NCBI GenBank assembly: GCA_963716855.1
Contig: CAVQUV010000019.1
Location: 310,001-374,000 of the forward strand
Direction of reading: 5' to 3'
Length of the DNA: 64,000 nt
Origin: JAGVSZ01 sp963716855
Lineage (GTDB): Bacteria > Pseudomonadota > Gammaproteobacteria > Burkholderiales > SG8-39
The translations under genes were made by a program, and so were the position numbers. Position 1 is the first letter of the stretch. Each line of letters starts with the position of its first letter. Under the pieces are notes generated by a model, which was not told the DNA's origin, made no database searches, and saw only the letters and a program-made list of their open reading frames with translations. Below are positions 23,570 to 31,787 of the stretch, piece by piece.

Positions 23570-23589
23570 GCATCCGTACCCATGGATGC
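23570..23589. repeat. Small inverted repeat upstream of the truncated gene
   Basis: GCATCC (23570-23575) and GGATGC (23584-23589) around an eight-base loop, just upstream of the 35-residue frame. The stretch 23590-23694 between it and the radical SAM gene shows no feature. Confidence 0.4.
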
Positions 23590-23694
23590 GAGCAAGCCAC
23601 ATGCCTGCGGCGCAGGGTGCGCCTACCCCATGCCCGCGCGAAGTCGTTGACGCTTTGCCGCGATCGGCTCGCGGCACCCGCTCCAGCCGAACGG

Positions 23695-25578
23695 TCAGCT
23701 CTGGCGAGCGGGGTGCGACGGAACGCCGGCCGCCGCGGCGGCGATCGGCGCTGCAGCCGCGATCGCCTCCAGCTTGCGCCGCCGCTTGTCGACGACCGTC
23801 CGGGCGGCCTGCGTCGCGGTGAACATCTCGAGCGCGTCGAAGTCGCCTTCCCGCACCGGCATCATCGCGACGTCCATGTCGGGTCCCGGCCCGCGCTGGA
23901 CGCGCTTGTAAATGCGCCAGTAGTCCCACCACATCGCGGCGAAGCGCACGACCTTCGAGGCGATCTCCCAGCCGTAGCGCGGATAGAACACGAACGGGCT
24001 CTCGATCGGCATCCCCGGCCGGCGGTCGCGCCGGTACCTGCGCCGGAAGATGCCGCCCTCCAGCGGGTGGATGCCCTCGATCCTCGGCGGCGCCTGGAAC
24101 GCGAACAGCTTCGCGCGCATGTTGGCGAGGTCGTAGCCCCAGGCCTTCGTCCGGCGCAGCACGCGCTCGACGTGCTCCGGCGAGTAATAGAGGTCCCAGG
24201 CCTTCCGGTAGATTCCGCGCAGCTCGTCGTCGGACATCGTCGCGTGGCGCGTGGTGACGTGCACGACGTCGTAGCGGTTCAGGTCCTTCTCCATCGGGAC
24301 GCCCGCGAGATACAGCTTCTTGTGGTCCGCCGACCCGGGCAGCGGCGTGAGGATGAAGAACTCCAGGATGTCGATGGGCAGCTCGCGCTGGATGATGCCG
24401 ATGTCGCGCTCGATCGAGGCCGGCGTGTCGCTGGGGAATCCGAGGATGTAGCCCGCGTAGGTGAGCGCGCCGACGCGGTGCCACGCCTGCAGCATCGCGC
24501 GGTACTCGGTGATGAGGTTCTGGCCCTTCTGCGCGTCCTTGAGCGATGCCGGGTTGATGTTCTCGAGCCCGATGAACACGCGGTTGACCCCGGCGCGCGC
24601 GGCCTTCTCGATGAAGCCGCGGATCTTGTGCGCCATCGTGTCGACCTGCGCGACCACCCAGATCTTCAGGCCTTCCACCTCGCGCATGTGGATCAGGCGG
24701 TCGAACAGCGCCTCCCAGTTCTGGTTGCGCGCGAGGTTGTCGTCGGTGATGAAGAAGTTGTGCACGCCCTGGGCCAGGTTCGCGCGCACCAGCCGCTCGA
24801 TGTCGTCGGCGTTGCGCGCCCGCGACTTGCGCCCCTGCACGTTGATGATGGTGCAGAAGCTGCAGCTGAACGGGCAGCCGCGGCCGGCGTCGAAGCTCGT
24901 GCGCATGCCGGCGGTGCGCCGCACGACGTCGACCGGCAGGTAAGGCGTCGGCACGCCCTCCAGCCCGGGCAGGTCGCTCATGAAGTTGTAGAGCGGCTTC
25001 AGCTCGCCGCGATCGGCGTCGCGCAGCAGGTCCTCGAACCGTCCCTCGGCCTCGCCCGCGAAGAGCGTGACGCCGAGATCCATCGCCTCGCGCAGCTCGG
25101 GCTGGATCTCCGGCAGCATCGAGATGGTCCCGCTGACGTGGAACCCGCCGATGCAGACCGGGATGCCCGCGGCGCGGAGCGGTCGCGCGATGTCGACCGC
25201 GCGCGGATACTGGTTGGTCTGAACCCCGACGAGGCCGACCAGGCCATGCCCGCCGGTGGCCCGGATCTGGCGAATGATCTCGTCGGGCCGGATGCGCGTG
25301 TTGGTCTCGTCCCAGACGGTGATGCGGATCTCGACGTTCGCGCCGAGCACCTTGCGCTCGGCGCAGTCGAGCGCGAGGCCGTTCAGCGTCGCGAGGGTGT
25401 TGGCCGGGATCGACGAGCGGACCCACTGGATGACATAGCCCTCGTCATCGTAGTGGGAAGGCTTGATCAGGAAGAGCTGGAAAACCCTGGTGGCCAGTGC
25501 GGTCTGAATTGGGACCTCCTCGCGCCGCTGTTCACCCGACGGGCGAAACCACCGGTCGGCCCCGGAGTTTACGCGCAA
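23695..25578 (-). CDS. B12-binding domain radical SAM protein
   Basis: 627 residues from TTG 25578. The N-terminal half is cobalamin-binding-like (LVGLVGVQTNQYPRAVDIAR, GIPVCIGGFHVSGT). The radical SAM core carries the 4Fe-4S motif CxxxCxxC in GRGCPFSCSFCTIINVQG. The C-terminal part has WDLYYSPEHVERVLRR, common in hopanoid-, lipid- or BchE-type B12-radical SAM proteins. Substrate unknown. Start uncertain: no ATG precedes the conserved region. GAGGAGG is well placed for an ATT codon at 25509, so a rare AUU start is possible. It stands alone. Confidence 0.85.
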   Translation of the reverse strand: MRVNSGADRWFRPSGEQRREEVPIQTALATRVFQLFLIKPSHYDDEGYVIQWVRSSIPANTLATLNGLALDCAERKVLGANVEIRITVWDETNTRIRPDEIIRQIRATGGHGLVGLVGVQTNQYPRAVDIARPLRAAGIPVCIGGFHVSGTISMLPEIQPELREAMDLGVTLFAGEAEGRFEDLLRDADRGELKPLYNFMSDLPGLEGVPTPYLPVDVVRRTAGMRTSFDAGRGCPFSCSFCTIINVQGRKSRARNADDIERLVRANLAQGVHNFFITDDNLARNQNWEALFDRLIHMREVEGLKIWVVAQVDTMAHKIRGFIEKAARAGVNRVFIGLENINPASLKDAQKGQNLITEYRAMLQAWHRVGALTYAGYILGFPSDTPASIERDIGIIQRELPIDILEFFILTPLPGSADHKKLYLAGVPMEKDLNRYDVVHVTTRHATMSDDELRGIYRKAWDLYYSPEHVERVLRRTKAWGYDLANMRAKLFAFQAPPRIEGIHPLEGGIFRRRYRRDRRPGMPIESPFVFYPRYGWEIASKVVRFAAMWWDYWRIYKRVQRGPGPDMDVAMMPVREGDFDALEMFTATQAARTVVDKRRRKLEAIAAAAPIAAAAAGVPSHPARQS

Positions 25579-25600
25579 CTGTGCAGGGCCGTTCGGCCCG

Positions 25601-26032
25601 TCAACCCGAGAACGCGGGAGCCTGCTTCTCCAACAATCTCATCAGCACCGCGACGCCAAGACCGAATGCCCCGTTGACGACGAACGCACGCAGCATCGAG
25701 GCGACCTCCCACCCGCCCGCCACCGGCTGACCGCGCAACGGGAACACCACGAACCACGCGACCAGCGTCGGGCCGAGGATGCCGAGCACCACTGCGAGCG
25801 TCCAGTACCGCGCCGGCGTGCGCACCCGCTCGAGCACCAGCCACAGCGCGATCCCCCAGAGCCCGCCCCAGAACGCGCGCGAGAACACCTGCGGCACGCC
25901 GAACGGCCAGGTCGGATTCATCTCGTAGGGACCACGCGCCGTTGCGCCGAGCGCGTACAGGAGAGCAACCGCGCCTTGATGAAACAGCAGGACCGAGACG
26001 AACCCGGCGATGAAGGCCTTCACATAGCGCAT
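25601..26032 (-). CDS. Hypothetical four-helix inner-membrane protein
   Basis: 143 residues from ATG 26032. Four hydrophobic segments: AFIAGFVSVLLFHQGAVALL, VFSRAFWGGLWGIALWLVLE, WTLAVVLGILGPTLVAWFVV and LRAFVVNGAFGLGVAVLMRL. Charged residues are few and the loops short. Similar proteins are found widely in Proteobacteria without a known role. A 139-bp palindrome-rich gap separates it from the TRAP operon, so it is probably a separate unit. Confidence 0.75.
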   Translation of the reverse strand: MRYVKAFIAGFVSVLLFHQGAVALLYALGATARGPYEMNPTWPFGVPQVFSRAFWGGLWGIALWLVLERVRTPARYWTLAVVLGILGPTLVAWFVVFPLRGQPVAGGWEVASMLRAFVVNGAFGLGVAVLMRLLEKQAPAFSG

Positions 26033-26068
26033 TTCAGGGTGAGTCCGCCCGAGCCAGCACCGCCGCCG

Positions 26069-26109
26069 CCCGCGTTGAGCGTCAGGCCTTTCTGACGCTC
26101 GAACGCGGG
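26069..26109. repeat. Long stem-loop
   Basis: CCCGCGTT GAGCGTCAG (26069-26085) pairs with CTGACGCTC GAACGCGGG (26092-26109) around GCCTTT: a stem of 17 pairs with one bulged base. It lies between the four-helix gene and dctM and could terminate the TRAP message or be part of a mobile palindromic element. Confidence 0.7.
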
Positions 26110-26110
26110 C

Positions 26111-26173
26111 AGTTATTACGTCGCGGGGAAACTCGCCCCGCGCTGCCTCTCCGACCGCCGCGACGGAATAACT
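26111..26173. repeat. Imperfect palindrome overlapping the dctM stop codon
   Basis: AGTTATTACGTCGCGG (26111-26126) and CCGCGACGGAATAACT (26158-26173) are inverted repeats with 15 of 16 matches, enclosing a smaller GCGGGG/CCCCGC hairpin. The right arm includes part of the stop codon of dctM. Possible terminator or remnant palindromic element. Confidence 0.65.
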
Positions 26174-28210
26174 ACTTGTAGAGAACGCTCGGCAACCACA
26201 ACCCAATCTGCGGGAAGACGTACAGCAGCACGAGCGCGACCACCTGGATCCCCATGAACGGCATCATCCCGGCGAAGATCTGGTTGAGCGTCACGTGGCG
26301 TGGCGCCACGCCCTTCAGGTAGAACGCGGCCATCGCCACCGGCGGCGACAGGAACGCGGTCTGCAGGTTCAGCGCCACGAGCAGGCCGAAGAACAGCGGG
26401 TCGATGTTGAAATGCGGCAGCAGCGGGATGAAGATCGGCATGAAGATGATGATGATCTCGGTCCACTCGAGCGGCCAGCCGAGGATGAAGATGATGAACT
26501 GCGCCAGGATCATGAACTGCACCGGCGTCATGTCGAGCGACAGCACCCATTTCTCGATCAGCTCCTGTCCGCCGAGCAGCGCGAACGCCGCCGAAAAGAT
26601 GCCGGAGCCGACGAACAGCCAGCACACCATCGCGCTCGTGCGCGCGGTCAGGAACGACGACTCCTTGATGATTCCTCCGAACTCGCGCAGCGTGCCGGCG
26701 AAGACGGCGCCGGAAAACTGCTCGCCCGGCGGCGCCGCACGCGACTGCGCGAGGAAGCGATAGACCGCCGCGAGCACGAAGCCGCCGAACGCGCCGACCG
26801 CCGCCGCCTCGGCCGGCGTCGCCAGCCCGAAGACGATCGAGCCGAGCACCGCGATGATCAGCAGCGCCAGCGGAAAGAACGACGTGAGCAGCATCTTGAA
26901 CACTTCGAGCCGCTCCCAGTTCCAGAGCCGGTAGATCACCGCGAGGGCGGCGATACCGACGGCAAGGACGATCCAGAACCAGGTGGGCGCCGGCATCCGC
27001 TCTGCTGGCGCAGCAGCGGCGGTCTCCCGGCCCGGCTGCGCTTCGCCGCGCCCGGCCGGCTCGGTCGCGCTCCGCCGCCTTGGTTCCTTCCGCAGGCGGC
27101 GGCGAAGCGGTCTCCTTGGCGCCCTCGGCGGGCGGCTCCTTGGCGCTTCCTCCTCGAGCGGCGGTTGGCCGATGCGACCCGACGGATTCCTCCTTGACGT
27201 CCGCGGCCACCGCCCCGCCGGCCTCGACCAGCCCGGCTGTGTTCGCTTCGACCACCGGCGCGGTTGCCACCCGGATAGGTGACGCCCACCAGCGCGACGA
27301 TCGCGAGCGCCGGCAGCAGCGAAACGAAGAGCTGCGCAGCGCGCCGTGCGCTTCGCGACGCCGACCCCGCCGCCGCCGGTGAGCGCGCGCCACAACGCCG
27401 CCAATGCGTAGCCGCCACGCTGCGCGAGCGCCTGCGCGAACGGCGGGAGCGGGACGCGCCGCTCGCTCTCCGCGAGCGGCGGCATGAGCCGGGGCTTCCA
27501 CTTCGCGAGCACGATCACGTAACCGATGTAGAGCGCCGCGAGCATGAAGCCGGGGAAGAAGGCGCCGGCGTAGAGCTGCACCACCGACACGCCCGCAGTC
27601 GCGCCGTAGACGATCAGCAGCACCGAAGGCGGGATCAGGATGCCGAGACAGCCGCCCGCGGTCACCGCGCCTGCGGCAGATCTTGATGTTGTATCCGGCC
27701 TTGAGCATCGCCGGGAATGCGAGCAGGCCCATCAGCGTCACCACCGCGCCGACGATGCCCGTGGCGGTGGCGAAGATCGCGCAGGTGACGATCGTCGCTA
27801 CCGCGAGCGACCCCGGCACGCGCGCGGTGGCGAGGTGCAGGCTCCGGAACAGCCGGTCGATGAGCTGCGCCCGCTCGACGAGATAGCCCATGAACAGGAA
27901 CAGCGGGATCGCGATCAGCACGTCGTTCGACATCACCCCGTAGGTGCGCTGCACCATGACGTCGAAGACCTGCTGGCCGGCGAGCGCCGGATCGACGCTG
28001 CGGTAGGCGAGCCAGCCGAAGAACACCCCCATGCCCATGAGCGTGAACGCGGTGGGGAAGCCGAGCATGATGGCCACCACGATCAGCGCGAGCATGAGTA
28101 GGCCGAGGTGGCCGTTCGTCAGGTTGCCCCAAGGCATGAACGACCAGGACGGCGATGACGATGATCGCCATCAGCGAGAAGCCGAACCAGAGCTCCTTGC
28201 GCACCTTCAC
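26172..28210 (-). pseudogene. TRAP transporter large permease subunit (DctM/FcbT3-like), frame broken at five points
   Basis: GTG 28210 overlaps the dctQ stop (GTGA). Joined across frames it gives about 677 residues with the DctM pattern: GFPTAFTLMGMGVFF, IPLFLFMGYLVERA, GGCLGILIPPSVLLIVYG, FGLATPAEAAAVGAFGG, NLQTAFLSPPVAMAAFYLKG. The frame breaks near 28138, 27672, 27338, 27271 and 27072, each explained by one extra base; removing five makes the length divisible by three with no in-frame stop. The protein exceeds its paralogue at 40299-41759 by about 190 residues, partly from an Ala/Pro/Glu-rich loop. It may be a working gene with sequence errors. Confidence 0.8.
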
Positions 28211-28832
28211 TGGCCACCCTCCCGGCGCACGATCACCTCGTCGAGCTTCTGGATGTCCTCGTCCTTGACGTTGACCATCTTCTTGAGCTCGTCGACGTCG
28301 ACTTCCTCGACGTCCTCCTCGCGCGACGGCCATTCGCCCTTCCTTGATGCAGATGACGCAGCGGATGATCTCGACGATGCCCTGCAGAGCAGGAGCGCCC
28401 CGGCGAGCGGGATGACCGTCTTGAACGGGTAGATACGGCGGACCCTCGGCGGTGATGTTCGAGGTGCTCGCGGATCGCCCAGGAGTCGGCGGCGTAGAAG
28501 TACCCGGCGTAGGTGAGCGCGATCACGCCGGGCAGGAAGAACAGGACGTAGAGGATCAGATCGAGGGTCGCCTGCGTGCGCGGCCGGAAGAAGCCGTACA
28601 GCACGTCGCCGCGCACGTGGCCGTTCTTCGCCAGCGTGTACGCGCCCGCCATCATGAAGAGGGTCCCGTACAGCATGATCATCGCGTCGAACGCCCAGGC
28701 GCGCGGGTTGTCGAGCGCGTAGCGCGAGAAAACCTCCCAGCTGACGTGCAGGGTGAGCACCACGATGCAGAAGGAGAATACGTGGCCGACCCAGGTGCTC
28801 ACCTTGTCGACGAAGAGCAGGAGCTTTTGCAT
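28207..28832 (-). pseudogene. TRAP transporter small permease subunit (DctQ), frame broken at four points
   Basis: ATG 28832 (MQKLLLFVDKVSTWVGHVFS). Four membrane segments with SWEVFSRYALDNPRAWAFD, typical of DctQ. Near 28463 and 28431 extra bases, near 28388 a missing base and near 28339 an extra base break the frame; corrected, the product is 207 residues and ends in an acidic tail (EEDVEEVDVDELKKM...) unusual for the family. DctQ links the binding protein to DctM. The start lies 110 bases after dctP with a strong hairpin between. Confidence 0.78.
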
Positions 28833-28895
28833 GGCGCGTGCGAGTGTGCAGGACGGACCTGTCGAAAGGCTGAATCGGATGCCGGCGGAAAGAAA

Positions 28896-28923
28896 CAGCC
28901 ATCCGGCTCGCGCCGGATGGCTG
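28896..28923. repeat. Perfect hairpin between dctP and dctQ of TRAP operon 1
   Basis: CAGCCATCCGG (28896-28906), loop CTCGCG, CCGGATGGCTG (28913-28923): 11 pairs without mismatch. It follows the dctP stop by 20 bases on the minus strand. Such intergenic hairpins protect the upstream message and allow more binding protein than permease. The second TRAP operon has one at the same place. Confidence 0.75.
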
Positions 28924-28942
28924 CTTCCCGCGTCCGCGTAGC

Positions 28943-30092
28943 CTACGCCTTCTTGGCCGCTGCGGGCTTGCCGAAGTAGTGGTTGTACGCCATGCGCCGT
29001 GCTGACCTGGGTGTCGAGGTACCAGCGCACCGCGCGCTCGGCGAACTTCCTCTGCGATGCTCTCGATCTCGACGAACAGCGCGTTGTCGGCGCGCTTCTT
29101 GGCTGGCCGCGTCGTAGACCTCGAGCTGCTTCTGCAGCACCGCGTCCGGCGTCTTGTAGAACTTGAACGTTGTTCTTGGTCTGCAGCTCGATGTAGTCCT
29201 GCGAGTAGCGGTCGATCGCCTTCCAGCTCATGTCGGACGAGGCCGCCTCCACGGCGTTGGCGATGATCGCCCGCATCTTCTCGGGCAGCGCGTCGTACTT
29301 GGTCTTGTTGAACATGATCTCGAACTGCTCGGCGTTCTGGTGGTAGCTCTGCAGCATGCAGACCTTGGAGACGTCCGCGAAGCCGAGAAGCCGGTCGGAA
29401 CTGGCGTTGTTGAACTCGGCCGCGTCGAGCAGGCCGCGATCCATCGCCGGCACGATCTCGCCGCCGGGCAGCGCGTTGACCGCCGCGCCGAGGCCCGTGA
29501 ACACGTCAATCGAAATGCCGACCGTGCGGAACTTGAGGCCCTTGAAGTCCTCGGTCTTGGTGATCGGCTTCTTGAACCAGCCGAGCGGCTGGGTCGGCAT
29601 CGGCCCGTACGGGAACGACACGACGTTCGCGCCGATCGACGCGTAGAGCTTGTTGAGGAGTTCCTTGCCGCCGCCGTACTTGTGCCAGGCGAGCAGCGTG
29701 TTGGCGTCCATGCCGTACGCCGGGCCCGAGCCCCACAGGGCGAGCGCGTTCTGCTTGCCGTAGTGGTACACGAGCACGCCGTGGCCGCCGTCGAGCGTGC
29801 CCTTCGACACCGCGTCGAGCAGTCCGAACGCGGGCACGACCGCGCCCGCGGGCAGCACCTCGATCTTGAGGTCGCCGCCGGTCATGTCGTTGACCTTCTT
29901 GGCGAAGTCGAGCGCGTACTCGTGGAAGATGTCCTTCGACGGCCAGGTCGACTGCCAGCGCATCGAGACGGGCCCCTGCGCCTTGACGATGGTCGGGAAG
30001 CCGAGGGTCGCGCCCGCGGTTGCGGCGGCCGCCCCGGCGAGGAACTTGCGGCGCGAGGCGGGGGCGATATTGGGGTTTTGCTGCTTGGTCAT
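28943..30092 (-). pseudogene. TRAP transporter substrate-binding protein (TakP/FcbT1-like), 3-prime end frame broken
   Basis: ATG 30092. Twin-arginine-type leader (SRRKFLAGAAAATAGATLGF), unlike the Sec leaders of its two paralogues. Binding-protein core: RWQSTWPSKDIFHEYALDFA, EVLPAGAVVPAFGLLDAV, FKGLKFRTVG with the carboxylate-binding Arg, and ALPGGEIVPAMDRGLLDAAE. The last 230 bases have four extra bases (near 29167, 29102, 29050, 28998). Corrected, it is 381 residues ending NHYFGKPAAAKKA. It binds an organic acid in the periplasm; the ligand is unknown. Confidence 0.82.
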
Positions 30093-30264
30093 CTGGGTGC
30101 CTCCTCTGGTAGAAATAATCGGGTCGGGCGCTTTTCACCGCCGCGCCTGCAAGGTGCGCAACAGCCTGGAGTGGTGCCCTATTCCGCGCCGCCGGAGCGC
30201 ACGCATGCAGGCGAACCCTCGCCCTCCTGAAGCCCGCGAATGGTAGTCCCGAACGCGGGGCCGA

Positions 30265-31665
30265 TCAAGCGACCGGCCGCCCCGCCGCACTCATTTCGCT
30301 GGCGTCGCCGGGGCGGCGGGCGCAGGGCGGGGCTGCCACAGGGTCGTGCCCCCGTTTGGGCGTCGGGTGCCAACCGGTAACCGCCAGCATGACGGCGAAC
30401 CCGATCACGTACGCCAGCGCGACGTGCCAGCCGTGCCGCACCCACCGCCCGACCGACTTCGCCTCCGGGTACATGTTGGACAGCGCGACGCCCGCGGACG
30501 AGCCGAACCAGATCATCGAGCCGCCGAAGCCGACCGCGTAGGCGAGCATCCCCCAGTCGTACCCGTCCTGCTTCAGCGCGAGCGCCGTGAGCGGGATGTT
30601 GTCGAACACGGCGGACACGAAACCGAGCCCGAACGCCGTCTGCCATGACTGCCTGGGAAGCTCCTCGACCGGCATCATCGCCGCGCAGGTCACCAGCGCG
30701 AGCAGGAAGATCGTGCCTTTCACGGCCCCCGGGATCAGGCTCCAATCGGGCGTGCGCACCGGGATCGACACGAAGATCGCGAGCCACACCGCGAGGCCGA
30801 TCACCGGCACCGTGCCGGCGAGCCAGGGGAACCTGAGGTTCATGGCCACGTTCGCGGCGATTGCGACGACCAGGATGAAGGCCACGATCGCGACGCGCGG
30901 CCAGTCGACGCGCGTGCCGCGGGGCTGGTCCTTCATGATCGGCGCGTGCCGGTGCTGTTGCAGCGCCGCGGGAATGCCGCACACCACCAGCGCCACGGCT
31001 GCTGCCACGTAGGCGTCCAAGACCGCAAGCGGGCTCACCCCATCGATCCACATCATCGTCGTGGTGGTGTCGCCCACCACGCTGCCCGAACCCCCGGCGT
31101 TCGAGGCCGCCACGATCGCGGCGAGATAGCCGATGTGCACCTTGCCGCGGAACACGGTGTGCGCCATCGCCCCGCCAATCAACGCCGCGGCGATGTTGTC
31201 GAGGAACGAGGACAGCACGAACACGATGACGAGCAATACGAAGGCGCCCTTCCAGTCGTCGGGCAGGAACTTCGGAAGGACCGCCGGGACCTTGCTTTCC
31301 TCGAAGTGCTTCGACAGCAGCGCGAAGCCCACGAGCAGGCAGAAGAGGTTCGCCAGGATCACCCACTCGTGGCCGAGCAGCGCGATGAAGCCATCGAGCC
31401 CCGCGCCGGTGCGAAACGGCGCGAAGAGAATCTTGTACAGAGCGATCACCGTGAGACCGGTGAGTGCGACCTGCAGCGTGTGGTGGTGGAAGAGCGCCAC
31501 CCCGAGCAGCGTCAGCGCGAACAGGATGAAATCGACTGGAATCCCGAGCAGGGCGGGCCCCGGAACGTGAGTTGCGCCGGCCGCGAGCGCGACCGCGGGC
31601 GCGGCGAGCAGTCCGAGCGCGCTCGTTGCGGCGAGCGCCAGCCTGCGCTTCCCCTCTTGGCTCAT
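30265..31665 (-). CDS. NhaD-like/citrate-transporter-type ion transporter
   Basis: 466 residues from ATG 31665, with GGAGGAG upstream. A leader-like first helix and 11-12 further hydrophobic segments. Typical ArsB/NhaD superfamily pieces are SSFLDNIAAALIGGAMAH, SNAGGSGSVVGDTTTTMMW, FDNIPLTALAL and GGSMIWFGSSAGVAL, which match NhaD-type Na+/H+ antiporters better than citrate carriers. It is transcribed away from the Mrp antiporter operon, a further hint at sodium handling. A TATAAT on the minus strand (31729-31724) may be its -10, although no -35 is evident. Confidence 0.82.
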   Translation of the reverse strand: MSQEGKRRLALAATSALGLLAAPAVALAAGATHVPGPALLGIPVDFILFALTLLGVALFHHHTLQVALTGLTVIALYKILFAPFRTGAGLDGFIALLGHEWVILANLFCLLVGFALLSKHFEESKVPAVLPKFLPDDWKGAFVLLVIVFVLSSFLDNIAAALIGGAMAHTVFRGKVHIGYLAAIVAASNAGGSGSVVGDTTTTMMWIDGVSPLAVLDAYVAAAVALVVCGIPAALQQHRHAPIMKDQPRGTRVDWPRVAIVAFILVVAIAANVAMNLRFPWLAGTVPVIGLAVWLAIFVSIPVRTPDWSLIPGAVKGTIFLLALVTCAAMMPVEELPRQSWQTAFGLGFVSAVFDNIPLTALALKQDGYDWGMLAYAVGFGGSMIWFGSSAGVALSNMYPEAKSVGRWVRHGWHVALAYVIGFAVMLAVTGWHPTPKRGHDPVAAPPCARRPGDASEMSAAGRPVA

Positions 31666-31787
31666 TCTTCTCCTCCATGCAGCACCGGACCGGGCCTTCG
31701 ATCGGGCCCTCGCGGCGTCGCGGATTATAGGGGGAAGCGCGATCGACGCGAGCATGCGTACAATCGCGCGGCCCCGACGTTCGCATC

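Noticed and set aside
26172..30092. Programmed frameshifting in the first TRAP operon
   Set aside because: There are too many shift points, nearly all of one sign, without slippery heptamers. Sequence error explains them better.
31759..31764. TACAAT as -10 for the mrp operon
   Set aside because: Position is plausible but no -35 is found 15-19 bases upstream, so it was not listed as a promoter.
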